Of a DNA stretch of 24,104 nucleotides, positions 13,180-20,988 are shown one piece after another. Below the pieces are notes generated by a model. It saw nothing but the letters and a program-made list of their open reading frames with translations, did not search any database and was not told the DNA's origin. The translations under genes were made by a program, and so were the position numbers. The stretch is taken from positions 1 to 24,104 of the forward strand of contig JBKQHQ010000275.1 in NCBI GenBank assembly GCA_052148715.1, given 5' to 3'. The stretch is from JBKQHQ01 sp052148715 (GTDB taxonomy: Bacteria > Pseudomonadota > Alphaproteobacteria > Rhizobiales > Xanthobacteraceae). How positions within the stretch are numbered: the first letter of the stretch is position 1; the number at the start of each line of letters is the position of its first letter.

Positions 13180-13794
13180 ATGTTCAGACACTTTGCTTCG
13201 CCCTTCGAGGGCAAATGGGCTGCCGGCCGGCGCGGCCGCGACCGATTCGGTGGCGGTTTTGGCGGCCGACATGGCTTGGGCGGCGGGGATATGTGGCGTG
13301 CGCGGCGCATGCTGGCCCAGGGCGACCTGCGCCTGATCGCGCTTGCGCTGATAGCGGAGCACCCGCGGCACGGCTACGATATCATGAAGGCGCTCGATGA
13401 GAGGACTGCGGGCTGGTACAGCCCGAGCCCCGGGATCGTCTATCCGACGCTGACCTATCTGGAAGAGATGAGCTACGTGACGGCGCAGGCGGACGGCGCC
13501 AAGAAGCTCTACACGATCACCGAGGCGGGCCGCGCGTATCTTGCCGAGAACCGGGATTTCGTCGACGCGGTGCTCGATCGTCTTGCGTCGTTCGGCGACC
13601 GGGTCTCGCGGATGCGCCGCCGCTTCGGCGGCGATGAGCGCAGCGAGGAGGAGGATGGCTTGCCGCAGCTTGTTCGCGCTGCGCTCGACAATCTGCGCGA
13701 CGTCGTTGCCAAGCGCCTCGAGACCAATGATGACGCGGAGGCGCAAATCGTCGATGTTCTCGCGCGTGTAGCGATCGACCTACGCAAGAGCTGA
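13180..13794 (+). CDS. YqjI-like PadR family transcriptional regulator
   Basis: A 204-residue regulator. The first 40 residues are rich in Gly, Arg and His (GKWAAGRRGRDRFGGGFGGR), followed by the PadR winged helix at about 47-122: GDLRLIALALIAEHPRHGYD, SPSPGIVYPTLTYLEEMSYV and KKLYTITEAGRAYL. E. coli YqjI has the same plan, a metal-binding N-terminal extension before a PadR domain, and represses an iron-reductase gene in response to nickel or iron. The extension here has few His and no Cys, so metal sensing is only a possibility. GGAG lies nine bases before the ATG. Divergent from the other PadR gene, with its own pair of palindromes upstream, which suggests autorepression. Confidence 0.9.
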   Translation: MFRHFASPFEGKWAAGRRGRDRFGGGFGGRHGLGGGDMWRARRMLAQGDLRLIALALIAEHPRHGYDIMKALDERTAGWYSPSPGIVYPTLTYLEEMSYVTAQADGAKKLYTITEAGRAYLAENRDFVDAVLDRLASFGDRVSRMRRRFGGDERSEEEDGLPQLVRAALDNLRDVVAKRLETNDDAEAQIVDVLARVAIDLRKS

Positions 13795-13870
13795 GCGGGT
13801 CGCTGCGGCGTCGAATGCGATGATCCCGTGCCAAAGGCTGGGTTTCTCCGCTTCGTTCGCCTGCAAACAG

Positions 13871-14839
13871 CTACTCCACCTTCAAGTTCAGCTGTTTGAT
13901 GAGCGCGGCCCACTTGGCGCCCTCGCGCTTGATATCGGCGGTATATTCGTCGACGCTGCTGGTCAAAGGCTCGCCGCCTTCGGCGTGAATGCGTGCCTGC
14001 ACGTCGGGGGCCGCAACCAGTATCCGCAGCGCATCGTTGAGCCGCTCGATGATTGGTCGCGGCGTGCCGGCGGGCGCAAGCAGCCCATAGCGCAGCACGG
14101 CGTCGAAGTCGGGCAGCCCCGATTCAGCGACCGTGGGCACGTCCGGCAGCAAGCTGAAGCGGGACAGTCCTGTGACCGCAAGCGCGCGCAGACCGCCCGC
14201 TTCAATATTGCCGAGTGCCGGCGGCAGCACACCGAATGCAACCGACACGTGACCGCCGAGTAGATCATTCATCAGCGGCGCCGTACCCTTATAGGGAATA
14301 ATCGTCATGTCGACGCCGGCAGAGGCGCGAAAAAGCTCCGCGCACATATAGCTGCCGGTGCCGACCGCGGAGGTGCCGAGATTGAGCTTGCCTGGCTGGG
14401 CCTTGGCGAAAGCGATCAGGTCGGCCACCGACTTCGCCGGAAACGACGGGTGCGCAAGCAGCGCGACAGGCATGGACGCAATCAGGCCGATGGCGGCGAA
14501 ATCGGTTTGCGGATCGTATCCGGGGTTGGAGTAGAGGCTTGGATTGATGGAGATCGTGCCGGTATGACCGAGCAATAGCGTGTAACCGTCGGGCGGCGCC
14601 TTGGCGACGGCACGGGTGCCGATATTGCCGCCTCCGCCCCCGCGATTGTCGACGACCACGCGCTGCGAAAGCGCCACCGACAGCTTCTCGGCGACGATGC
14701 GCGCCATCGCGTCGACGCCGCCGGCCGGCGGATACGGAACGACCAGAGTGATTTGCCGGCTCGGATACGCGTCGGCGGATGCTGCGACGCACCATCCAGC
14801 CATAAGCAAGCCGGCGAGCGTGGCCAAGAAAGCCCGCAT
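13871..14839 (-). CDS. Tripartite tricarboxylate transporter substrate-binding protein (TctC/Bug family)
   Basis: A 322-residue periplasmic binding protein. A signal peptide (MRAFLATLAGLLMAGWCVAA) is cut after about residue 24; mature YPSRQITLVVPYPPAGGVDA is the hallmark Bug start, followed by VVVDNRGGGGGNIGTRAVAK and the PDGYTLLLG pattern. These proteins capture a carboxylated solute and pass it to the TctA/TctB membrane pair, or act as extracytoplasmic sensors. No tctA or tctB lies nearby, which is common for this expanded family. The ATG at 14839 is chosen for the signal peptide; an in-frame ATG at 14971 would add 44 unlikely residues and cross the upstream dyad. Confidence 0.92.
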   Translation of the reverse strand: MRAFLATLAGLLMAGWCVAASADAYPSRQITLVVPYPPAGGVDAMARIVAEKLSVALSQRVVVDNRGGGGGNIGTRAVAKAPPDGYTLLLGHTGTISINPSLYSNPGYDPQTDFAAIGLIASMPVALLAHPSFPAKSVADLIAFAKAQPGKLNLGTSAVGTGSYMCAELFRASAGVDMTIIPYKGTAPLMNDLLGGHVSVAFGVLPPALGNIEAGGLRALAVTGLSRFSLLPDVPTVAESGLPDFDAVLRYGLLAPAGTPRPIIERLNDALRILVAAPDVQARIHAEGGEPLTSSVDEYTADIKREGAKWAALIKQLNLKVE

Positions 14840-14926
14840 AACGTCTTCGAAGGACGAGAAAAAGCTGCCCGCTGCGCCTGCGAGTTGGCGATTTACTCGG
14901 CGGGAGATTTTAGGGCTTGCACGTGC

Positions 14927-14962
14927 CGAGCACGTTCCGATGACTGAACCGGAACGTGCTCG
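14927..14962. promoter_or_regulatory. Perfect 12-bp inverted repeat upstream of the TctC-like gene
   Basis: CGAGCACGTTCC (14927-14938) and GGAACGTGCTCG (14951-14962) are exact reverse complements with a 12-base spacer. The dyad lies 88-123 bp upstream of the tctC-like start and 64 bp beyond the stop of the ydcH gene at 15026. There is no T tract on either strand, so an operator is more likely than a terminator. Confidence 0.6.
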
Positions 14963-15025
14963 CAACATCATGGGGTTGGCCGCATTTTCTAGGGAAAGAC
15001 GGCATCCCCGCTTCCCGGAAATTCT

Positions 15026-15211
15026 CTAGTGTACGCTGATGGTGCCCTCATGCTGCAGACGGGCGATTTGATCCTTTACCAGCAACTTGCGACGTTTTAG
15101 CTCCGCGATCTTAAGATCGTCGGTGGAAGGATGCATAAGCGCTTCGTTGATTTCCTCTTCGAGCGCTTGGTGCCGTTGCGCCAATTCCGCAAGATGCGAA
15201 TGCATTGCCAT
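15026..15211 (-). CDS. YdcH family protein (DUF465)
   Basis: A 61-residue helical protein with the DUF465 layout: HSHLAELAQRHQALEEEINE, a short turn (HPSTDD), then LKIAELKRRKLLVKDQIARL. It folds as a two-helix hairpin with the invariant LKRRKLLVKDQI second helix. Function is not known. The ATG at 15211 is chosen because GAGGAG lies nine bases upstream; an in-frame ATG two codons later is possible. It is divergent from a second family member at 15542. Confidence 0.9.
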   Translation of the reverse strand: MAMHSHLAELAQRHQALEEEINEALMHPSTDDLKIAELKRRKLLVKDQIARLQHEGTISVH

Positions 15212-15541
15212 GTGCAAGGTCTCCTCGTCAGATTGCTGCCTGACAGTTCATTCATGGTACACTAGGGTCGAGGCGATGCAAAACAGGATTGATTGTGCGC
15301 CGCAATATTTCGCTCGCAATTAAATCAAAGCTGCTTGATCGCGAAGCCTCTGAGCAGCTGAGCGTAAAATGCAGCATCTTGCTGCCAGTTTGCACGCCCG
15401 ATTGGGACCAGTGAAATCCCGCGCCAACGCCGCTCCGCTTAAATTGAAGCGAAAAAGTGCCCGACCCTCTATATTGTCGCCTTTTCGACGGCAAACCGGT
15501 ATCCATTGCACCAGAATATTGCGCGTAACTAGCGGCCGCCG
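15212..15541. other. Intergenic region between the two divergent ydcH genes
   Basis: About 330 bp without a convincing gene. It must carry both ydcH promoters; I cannot define them with confidence. Short in-frame starts here lack usable ribosome binding sites. Confidence 0.5.
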
Positions 15542-15748
15542 ATGACCAAAGACGAAGAGCACGAGCTTCGAGAGCAACTCGCGCGCCTCCAGCAGGAACA
15601 CAGGGATCTCGACGTTGCGATCGCTGCGCTGCAGGAGTCGGTGGGGTCCGACATCCTTCAGGTCCAGCGCTTGAAGAAGCGCAAGCTGCAGCTGCGCGAT
15701 CGCATCACTTTCATCGAGGACCAACTCACGCCGGATATTATTGCCTGA
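15542..15748 (+). CDS. YdcH family protein (DUF465), upstream of purEK
   Basis: A 68-residue protein of the same two-helix type: EEHELREQLARLQQEHRDLD, a turn, then DILQVQRLKKRKLQLRDRIT. The LKKRKLQLRDRI helix is diagnostic. It lacks a clear Shine-Dalgarno sequence. A ydcH gene just before purE is, from memory, a recurrent arrangement in Bradyrhizobium-like genomes, although here purE has its own promoter 70 bp upstream. Function unknown; it is not close in sequence to its divergent paralogue apart from the second helix. Confidence 0.88.
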   Translation: MTKDEEHELREQLARLQQEHRDLDVAIAALQESVGSDILQVQRLKKRKLQLRDRITFIEDQLTPDIIA

Positions 15749-15804
15749 GCTCGACCAGCCCGAGATTGCCTCGCTTCGTTGGCAAGACACCCGTTGCTTT
15801 CGCC

Positions 15805-15832
15805 TTGCCACTCAAAGTCCCCAACCTATAAT
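15805..15832 (+). promoter_or_regulatory. Sigma-70 type promoter of purEK
   Basis: TTGCCA (15805-15810), 16 bases, then a perfect TATAAT (15827-15832). Initiation would fall near 15839, about 60 bp before the purE start. It is the best housekeeping promoter I can read in the window. Confidence 0.7.
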
Positions 15833-15897
15833 CCGCGCCTTCTTTTTTTCCGGACCAAGCGACAGCGACTAGATCTTGAGCGGAATTCGAGGGGCGA

Positions 15898-16389
15898 ATG
15901 GCGGCAAAGGTAGTAGCGATCATCATGGGGAGCCAATCGGATTGGTCGACCATGACGCATACGGCCGAGACGCTTGATGCGCTGGGTATTGCCTACGACG
16001 TTCGCATCGTCTCCGCCCACCGCACCCCGGAGCGGCTTTACGCCTTTGCCAAGGGCGCCAAGGACGCCGGGCTGAAGGTGATAATCGCCGGCGCCGGTGG
16101 TGCCGCACACTTGCCGGGCATGACCGCCGCCCTGACGACGTTGCCGGTGCTCGGCGTGCCGATCGAGTCCCAGGCGCTCTCCGGTCTCGACTCGCTCTAC
16201 TCCATCGTGCAGATGCCGCCCGGCATACCGGTCGGCACGCTCGCCATCGGCAAGCCGGGCGCCATTAATGCGGCGCTGCTGGCCGCCAGCGTGCTTGCGC
16301 TCGGCGACCCGGCCTTGGCCGAACGGCTTGCCGCTTGGCGCCAGCGTCAAACCGATGCGGTTGCGGAACGGCCCGAGGGGCCCACGTGA
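15898..16389 (+). CDS. purE: N5-carboxyaminoimidazole ribonucleotide mutase PurE
   Basis: A 163-residue class I PurE, which converts N5-CAIR to CAIR in purine biosynthesis. Active-site signatures: VAIIMGSQSDWSTM (6-19), VSAHRTPERL (38-47, with the catalytic His41) and IIAGAGGAAHLPGM (62-75). The C-terminal PPGIPVGTLAIGKPGAINAA is also typical. GAGGGG lies just upstream of the ATG. It overlaps purK by four bases (GTGA), so the two are translationally coupled; class I PurE needs PurK to supply N5-CAIR. Full length for the class. Confidence 0.97.
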   Translation: MAAKVVAIIMGSQSDWSTMTHTAETLDALGIAYDVRIVSAHRTPERLYAFAKGAKDAGLKVIIAGAGGAAHLPGMTAALTTLPVLGVPIESQALSGLDSLYSIVQMPPGIPVGTLAIGKPGAINAALLAASVLALGDPALAERLAAWRQRQTDAVAERPEGPT

Positions 16390-17483
16390 GCGCCCCAAGG
16401 GCGGTGCTGCAACCGGGCGCAACGGTCGGCATTCTCGGCGGGGGTCAGCTCGGCCGTATGCTGGCGCTCGCTGCCGCGAGACTCGGCCTGAACTGCCACA
16501 TCTACGCGCCTGATCCCCAGTCCTGCGCTTTCGGCGTGGCCCGCACAGCAACCTGCGCGGACTACGCGGACCAAGCCGCGCTGGCACGGTTTGCCGAAGC
16601 TGTCGACGTCGTATCCTATGAATTCGAGAACGTGCCGGCGGAGACCGCGGCATTTCTGGCGGCGCGCTGCCCCGTCCTGCCTGATCCGGCGGTGTTGGCG
16701 CTGACGCAAGACCGCTTGATCGAAAAGGAGTTTATCAGCAGGCTCGCCATCGCCACCGCTCGCTTCGCGCCGGTCGGATCGGCGGCCGAGCTGCGCGACG
16801 CCGTCTCGCATTTGCGCTTGCCGGCCGTGTTGAAGACGCGTCGTCTTGGCTACGACGGCAAAGGCCAGAAGATGATCGGCGCCAACGACGATCCGGCGGC
16901 GGCTTGGGCGGCGTTGGGCGAGGTTCCGGCGATTCTGGAAGGGTTCATCGCATTCGAGCGCGAGGTTTCGGTGGTCGCCGCGCGTGGACAGGAGGTCCGC
17001 ATCGAATGTTTCGATGTGACTGAAAACGAGCATCGCGACCACATCCTCAAGTTCTCGCGGGTTCCGGCTGCGGTGACGCCGGCGGTGGCCGCACAGGCGC
17101 GCGGCATCGCTGAGGCGATTGTCACGGCGTTCGACTATGTGGGGGTGCTCGCGGTCGAGATGTTCGTAGTCCGCGAGGGCGCCTCGCACGCGGTTCTGGT
17201 CAACGAGATCGCGCCGCGGGTGCACAATTCCGGTCACTGGACGATCGACGGCGCAACCGTCTCGCAGTTCGAGCAGCACATCCGTGCGATTGCCGGCTGG
17301 CCGCTCGCCGCGCCGATCCGCCACGGCCGGGTCGAGATGATCAATCTCATCGGCGCCGAGGTCAATGACTATGGCAAGTGGCTCGATGCGCCCGCCACGG
17401 CGCTGCATCTTTATGGCAAAATGGGTGCGCATGCGGGGCGCAAAATGGGCCACGTCACGCGGCTTCTTTGCGACAACCCTTGA
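16386..17483 (+). CDS. purK: N5-carboxyaminoimidazole ribonucleotide synthase PurK
   Basis: A 365-residue ATP-grasp enzyme that makes N5-CAIR from AIR, ATP and bicarbonate. Residues 15-26 are GILGGGQLGRML, the PurK signature; the ATP-grasp core includes LKTRRLGYDGKGQ, the acid pair in EREVSVV, and the metal site LVNEIAPRVHNSGHWTID with QFEQHIRAI. The GTG at 16386 is preferred: it overlaps the purE stop, has GAGGGG upstream, and begins just before the conserved part. An in-frame ATG at 16335 lies inside purE and would add 17 unlikely residues. Product feeds directly to PurE. Confidence 0.95.
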   Translation: MSAPRAVLQPGATVGILGGGQLGRMLALAAARLGLNCHIYAPDPQSCAFGVARTATCADYADQAALARFAEAVDVVSYEFENVPAETAAFLAARCPVLPDPAVLALTQDRLIEKEFISRLAIATARFAPVGSAAELRDAVSHLRLPAVLKTRRLGYDGKGQKMIGANDDPAAAWAALGEVPAILEGFIAFEREVSVVAARGQEVRIECFDVTENEHRDHILKFSRVPAAVTPAVAAQARGIAEAIVTAFDYVGVLAVEMFVVREGASHAVLVNEIAPRVHNSGHWTIDGATVSQFEQHIRAIAGWPLAAPIRHGRVEMINLIGAEVNDYGKWLDAPATALHLYGKMGAHAGRKMGHVTRLLCDNP

Positions 17484-17794
17484 TAGGCTCCCCGCCCCTG
17501 CCCCGTGCGAAGCGCAGAAATCGCGGTTCGGCCGAAAACCACGGTTCCAAGTTGCTTCGCTGCCAACGGCAGAAGCGACTCAACTCACTCGGACCTTGTT
17601 GAGTTCCATCAACGTTGCCCCAAAACACCAATCGCATCGATTTCGGCAAGTTTTAATCACTTCCCTGCAGGGCCGTGTGGACTTTTTAACCGGCCTCTGT
17701 TAAATGCGCGAACCTCGGTTGCAGCATTTGTCTTTTTGAGACGGCGCCGACGTCCACCATTCGAATGCGAAACCCGTTCACAGAGGAACGACGC
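17484..17794. other. Intergenic region between purK and rpsU
   Basis: No gene seen. A bulged hairpin, GCTTC-GC-TGCC-AAC-GGCA-GAAGC (17554-17576), lies 71 bp after purK and may end that transcript, though no T tract follows. The rpsU promoter must lie in the right half, where T-rich stretches (around 17681-17740) occur, but I cannot assign -35 and -10 elements. Confidence 0.5.
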
Positions 17795-18058
17795 GTGCAG
17801 GTTCTCGTTCGCGACAACAACGTCGACCAAGCCCTCAAGGCGCTGAAGAAGAAGATGCAGCGCGAGGGGATCTTCCGCGAAATGAAGCTTCGCGGGCACT
17901 ACGAGAAGCCATCGGAAATGAAGGCCCGGGAGAAGGCGGAAGCCATCCGCCGCGCCCGCAAGCTCGCGCGCAAGCGCGCGCAGCGCGAGGGTTTGTTGCC
18001 GATGAAGCCGAAGCCCGTGCTGGGTGCTCCACGCTCCGCGCCGGGTCCGCGGCGCTGA
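17795..18058 (+). CDS. rpsU: 30S ribosomal protein S21
   Basis: An 87-residue basic protein of the small ribosomal subunit, involved in translation initiation. It starts MQVLVRDNNVDQALKALKKK and continues MQREGIFREMKLRGHYEKPS, then a Lys/Arg-rich helix and a Pro-rich alphaproteobacterial tail. The GTG at 17795 is preferred over the ATG at 17765: the family begins with MQVLVRDNN and AGAGGA lies eight bases upstream. A hairpin follows 30 bp after the stop. Confidence 0.96.
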   Translation: MQVLVRDNNVDQALKALKKKMQREGIFREMKLRGHYEKPSEMKAREKAEAIRRARKLARKRAQREGLLPMKPKPVLGAPRSAPGPRR

Positions 18059-18088
18059 TCCGACGAAAACGCTCGGGAAGCTGGTGCC

Positions 18089-18106
18089 GCGGGCTTGTCG
18101 GCCCGC
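18089..18106 (+). terminator. Likely rpsU terminator hairpin
   Basis: GCGGGC-TTGTCG-GCCCGC, six perfect GC pairs, 30 bp after the rpsU stop. No T tract follows. Confidence 0.45.
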
Positions 18107-18124
18107 CCGATCGTCTGTGCTGGG

Positions 18125-18152
18125 TTGTAGGATTCGCTACCAGAGCTAGAAT
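18125..18152 (+). promoter_or_regulatory. Possible promoter of the TPR lipoprotein gene
   Basis: TTGTAG (18125-18130), 16 bases, TAGAAT (18147-18152). The -10 matches five of six consensus bases, the -35 only three. About 70 bp before the start codon. Confidence 0.35.
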
Positions 18153-18220
18153 ACATTCGGCGCACGGGATTGCTTCGCTACGCTGGCGGTGACAGATATA
18201 GTTCCGTCGCGAGGCAGCTA

Positions 18221-19084
18221 ATGAGCAAGCGTATCCCATGTAAGGGGGCCCTCCTTCTTGTTGCCGGGATGAGCCTTGCCGGCTGCTCGACGCTCGGCAT
18301 GGGCAGCAACCCTGCGCCCGCCCCGGAAGCTGAGGACACGCGTTATGCAACGTCGCCGGCCAATATCGCCTCGCTGACCGAGGTCGTTCAACGCAGCCCC
18401 ACCGATCCGCAGGCCTACAACATGCGTGGCGCCGTGTTTGGCCAAGCCGGCCGGCGCGAAGAGGCGGTCGCTGATTTCGACAAGGCGATCAGCCTCGATC
18501 CGAACTACACTCAGGCTTTTGCCAACCGCGGCCTCGTCTTGCGCCAGATGGGCAAGCTCGATCGGGCGCTTGCCGACTACAACAAGGCGCTATCGCTCGA
18601 TGCCTCCTATGCACCCGCCTATGTCGGCCGCGGCATGGTGTACCGCGAGAAAGGGCAGCTAGTGCAGGGGCTGCAGGACTTCAACAAAGCAATCTCGATC
18701 CGGCCCGACAATGCCCAAGCCTACTACAATCGCGGCCTCTTGTATCAGAGCCAACGCCAACATCAGTTCGCCATCGATGATTTCTCGACCGCAATCACGC
18801 TGTCGCCACAGCAGGCCGAACCGCTGATCGCCCGCGGCCTGAGCTACATGGCGGTAAGTGACTACAAGTTGGCCGCCGGTGATCTCGACGAAGCCGTGCA
18901 GCTCGACAAACGCAATCTGCAGGCTTGGACCAGCCGCGGCCTCGCCTATGAGCGGTTGGGCGTCAAGGAAAAGTCCGCCGGATCCTATGCAATGGCGCTT
19001 TCGATCGACGAACGCTACGAGGCGGCAAAGTCGGGTTTTGCCCGCGTCGGCGGCAAGCCCGGGCAAGCGTATCAGACGTTTTGA
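18221..19084 (+). CDS. Tetratricopeptide repeat lipoprotein
   Basis: A 287-residue protein with a lipoprotein signal: positively charged start, hydrophobic GALLLVAGMSLAGC, and Cys22 in the lipobox LAGC. Residues about 60-270 hold six TPR units of 34 residues (for example AYNMRGAVFGQAGRREEAVA, DFDKAISLDPNY), which form a superhelical protein-binding surface. It is expected to be lipid-anchored and to scaffold envelope proteins; the NlpI type is the nearest general analogue, but I would not assign that name. The ATG at 18221 has GAGG seven bases upstream; the in-frame ATG at 18170 would destroy the signal. Confidence 0.92.
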   Translation: MSKRIPCKGALLLVAGMSLAGCSTLGMGSNPAPAPEAEDTRYATSPANIASLTEVVQRSPTDPQAYNMRGAVFGQAGRREEAVADFDKAISLDPNYTQAFANRGLVLRQMGKLDRALADYNKALSLDASYAPAYVGRGMVYREKGQLVQGLQDFNKAISIRPDNAQAYYNRGLLYQSQRQHQFAIDDFSTAITLSPQQAEPLIARGLSYMAVSDYKLAAGDLDEAVQLDKRNLQAWTSRGLAYERLGVKEKSAGSYAMALSIDERYEAAKSGFARVGGKPGQAYQTF

Positions 19085-19143
19085 GTCCTGACGGATATAC
19101 GGTCGACCTTTGCTGTTGGCCTGGCGTGCGATAAGAACAAACC

Positions 19144-19938
19144 ATGGACAACGCAACCAACCTGGGCCAATCCCTGCTTGGCGGAAACCTAAATCGGTCG
19201 CTTACGCTCGCGATCGCCTTTGCCTTCATCGGTTTGCTGACGGCTGCGCGAGGCGAGGACAATGTGTTGCCGGCGGGTTTCATTCGGCTTGACGAGATCG
19301 CGCCCACGATTCGTCAGGACATCCGCTATGCCGGCGCGTTCAACTTCACCGGCCGCCGCGTCCCCGGCTACGAGGCGCCGCGGTGTATCCTGTGGCGGCC
19401 GGCAGCAGAAGCGCTCGCCCGCGCACAGGCGCAACTCACGGCGGAGGGCTTTCACCTGAAAGTCTACGACTGCTACCGGCCCGCCCGGGCCGTGCAGGCA
19501 TTCGTTGCCTGGTCGCAAGCGCCCGGGGAGGATCGGCTCAAGTCGGTGTTCTATCCCGATCTCGACAAGGGCCACCTCTTCGCGCTCGGCTACATCGCCG
19601 CATACTCGAAGCATTCCCTCGGTATTGCCGTCGACATCGGCCTCGTGCGCGCCGATGAGGCAGAGCAGCCGACGCCGAGCGGCGCGGGGCGGTGCGACGG
19701 GGCGTTCGAGGTACGCGCCAGGGAATCAAGCCTCGATTTCGGCACCGCGTTCGACTGCTTCTCGGAGCTGAGCGCGACGTCCAACAAGAACATCTCGGCG
19801 CCGGCGCGTGCCAACCGCGGCCGGCTTTTGCGCGCCCTCAAGAGCGAGGGCTTTCGCAACTATTCACGCGAATGGTGGCACTTCGAGCTCAATAGAGCCG
19901 ACGCGCCAACAACGCCTCGTGATTTTTTGGTCCGCTAG
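19144..19938 (+). CDS. M15 family D-alanyl-D-alanine dipeptidase (VanX/DdpX-like)
   Basis: A 264-residue zinc peptidase. A signal or anchor segment lies at about 19-36 (LTLAIAFAFIGLLTAARG). The M15D signatures are all present: KVYDCYRPARAV (106-117, Arg112 stabilising the transition state), SKHSLGIAVDIGL (155-167, with zinc ligands His157 and Asp164) and REWWHFEL (242-249, catalytic Glu243 and zinc ligand His246). It cleaves D-Ala-D-Ala or muropeptide ends in the periplasm, for cell-wall turnover; outside van clusters it is not itself a resistance determinant. Ribosome binding site weak. Convergent with the hydrolase gene downstream. Confidence 0.93.
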   Translation: MDNATNLGQSLLGGNLNRSLTLAIAFAFIGLLTAARGEDNVLPAGFIRLDEIAPTIRQDIRYAGAFNFTGRRVPGYEAPRCILWRPAAEALARAQAQLTAEGFHLKVYDCYRPARAVQAFVAWSQAPGEDRLKSVFYPDLDKGHLFALGYIAAYSKHSLGIAVDIGLVRADEAEQPTPSGAGRCDGAFEVRARESSLDFGTAFDCFSELSATSNKNISAPARANRGRLLRALKSEGFRNYSREWWHFELNRADAPTTPRDFLVR

Positions 19939-19995
19939 CCGACCGCCGAAGAAGCCGGCCGAGGCATTCGATGAAGGAACAATAGGCCCGCCGCG

Positions 19996-20799
19996 CTACC
20001 CCAAACCATGTGCGATGAAGGGGAGCACCTTCTCCAAGGCTCCGAAGTCGTCGTGATCGTTGTGCCCCGCCTGTGGCAGTGTCAGGAATTGCTTTGGTGC
20101 ACGGATCAGACCGTAGAGCCGCTGACCGAACGCGATCGGGATCGTCACGTCATTGCCGCCATGGACGACGAGGACCGGTGCCATCACCTCGGCGACGCGC
20201 GCATCGGCACGGAATTGATCCTTCAACAACCAGCGCACGGGCACGAAGAAGTAGATTGAGGCGGCAACGTCGGCAACCGAAGTATAGGGCGACTCCAGCA
20301 CGACGCGGGCAACCGGATGCTTCGCGGCGATCGCAACGGCGAGGCCGGTGCCCAGAGATTCCCCCCACAGGACGATACGCTCGGGGGCATAATGCGCGCG
20401 CACGAACGCGAAGGCAGCCTCCGCATCCCGCATGAGGCCGTCTTCGGTCGGCCGTCCGGTCGAGCCGCCGAAGCCCCGGTAGTTCAACGCAAGAACCCCG
20501 ATACCGTCCTGGACGAGCCTGGCAAACCGGTGCGCGCGCAGATCAAGGCCGCCGCCATTGCCCTGCAGGTAGAGGACGATGGGCTGGTCGGCGCGCGGGG
20601 GCGTATGCCAAGCGACCAATTGCTCGCCGTCCGGCGTCGCTAGCAAGACCTCCTCGGTCTGCGGCAAGCCCGCCGAGGAAGGCGGCCGGCGCACCGGGTC
20701 CGGGACATACAGGAGAGAGCGCTGCGCCATATAGAGCAGCGTCACGACGCACAGATATCCGCCGACGCCGATCAGGACGAGCCATTTGAGCCATACCAT
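19996..20799 (-). CDS. Membrane-anchored alpha/beta hydrolase (BEM46-like)
   Basis: A 267-residue serine hydrolase. Residues 4-24 form an N-terminal membrane anchor, followed by the typical QRSLLYVPDP. The catalytic core includes LYLQGNGGGLDLRAHRF (oxyanion region), LNYRGFGGSTGRPTEDG, the nucleophile elbow WGESLGTG (Ser148), VHGGNDVTIP (Asp217) and AGHNDHDDF (His246). This order matches the BEM46/YfhR-like family, generally esterase or thioesterase-like with unknown substrates. The active domain probably faces the periplasm or sits at the membrane. Start chosen at the ATG with the anchor; Shine-Dalgarno weak. Confidence 0.92.
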   Translation of the reverse strand: MVWLKWLVLIGVGGYLCVVTLLYMAQRSLLYVPDPVRRPPSSAGLPQTEEVLLATPDGEQLVAWHTPPRADQPIVLYLQGNGGGLDLRAHRFARLVQDGIGVLALNYRGFGGSTGRPTEDGLMRDAEAAFAFVRAHYAPERIVLWGESLGTGLAVAIAAKHPVARVVLESPYTSVADVAASIYFFVPVRWLLKDQFRADARVAEVMAPVLVVHGGNDVTIPIAFGQRLYGLIRAPKQFLTLPQAGHNDHDDFGALEKVLPFIAHGLG

Positions 20800-20988
20800 C
20801 GCGCTCTATTGTCATCGCGGACGAAGCAGTGCAAACGCGACCGCCATCGCCCACTTGGCGATTGCTCGCTTCGCTCGCCCGACTGAAGATGATATCAAGC
20901 GGTGCCGCCGCCAAATTTGCGTACGTTCGCGCCCGACTTTCAGCGCAGCAGACCCCTTTCGGCCACCGATACCGAGGAAGCCTTATCC

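Noticed and set aside
14951..14976. GGAAC followed by GGTT, resembling an EcfG promoter
   Set aside because: The spacing is 18 bases and no plus-strand gene follows; GGAAC is part of the perfect dyad.
19144..19938. Vancomycin-resistance role for the VanX-like dipeptidase
   Set aside because: No vanA/vanH or two-component genes nearby; chromosomal M15D enzymes in Gram-negative bacteria serve cell-wall turnover.
20800..20988. Coding sequence between the hydrolase and the GFA gene
   Set aside because: Open frames here are extensions of, or shadows beside, the GFA frame without a start signal or protein-like content.
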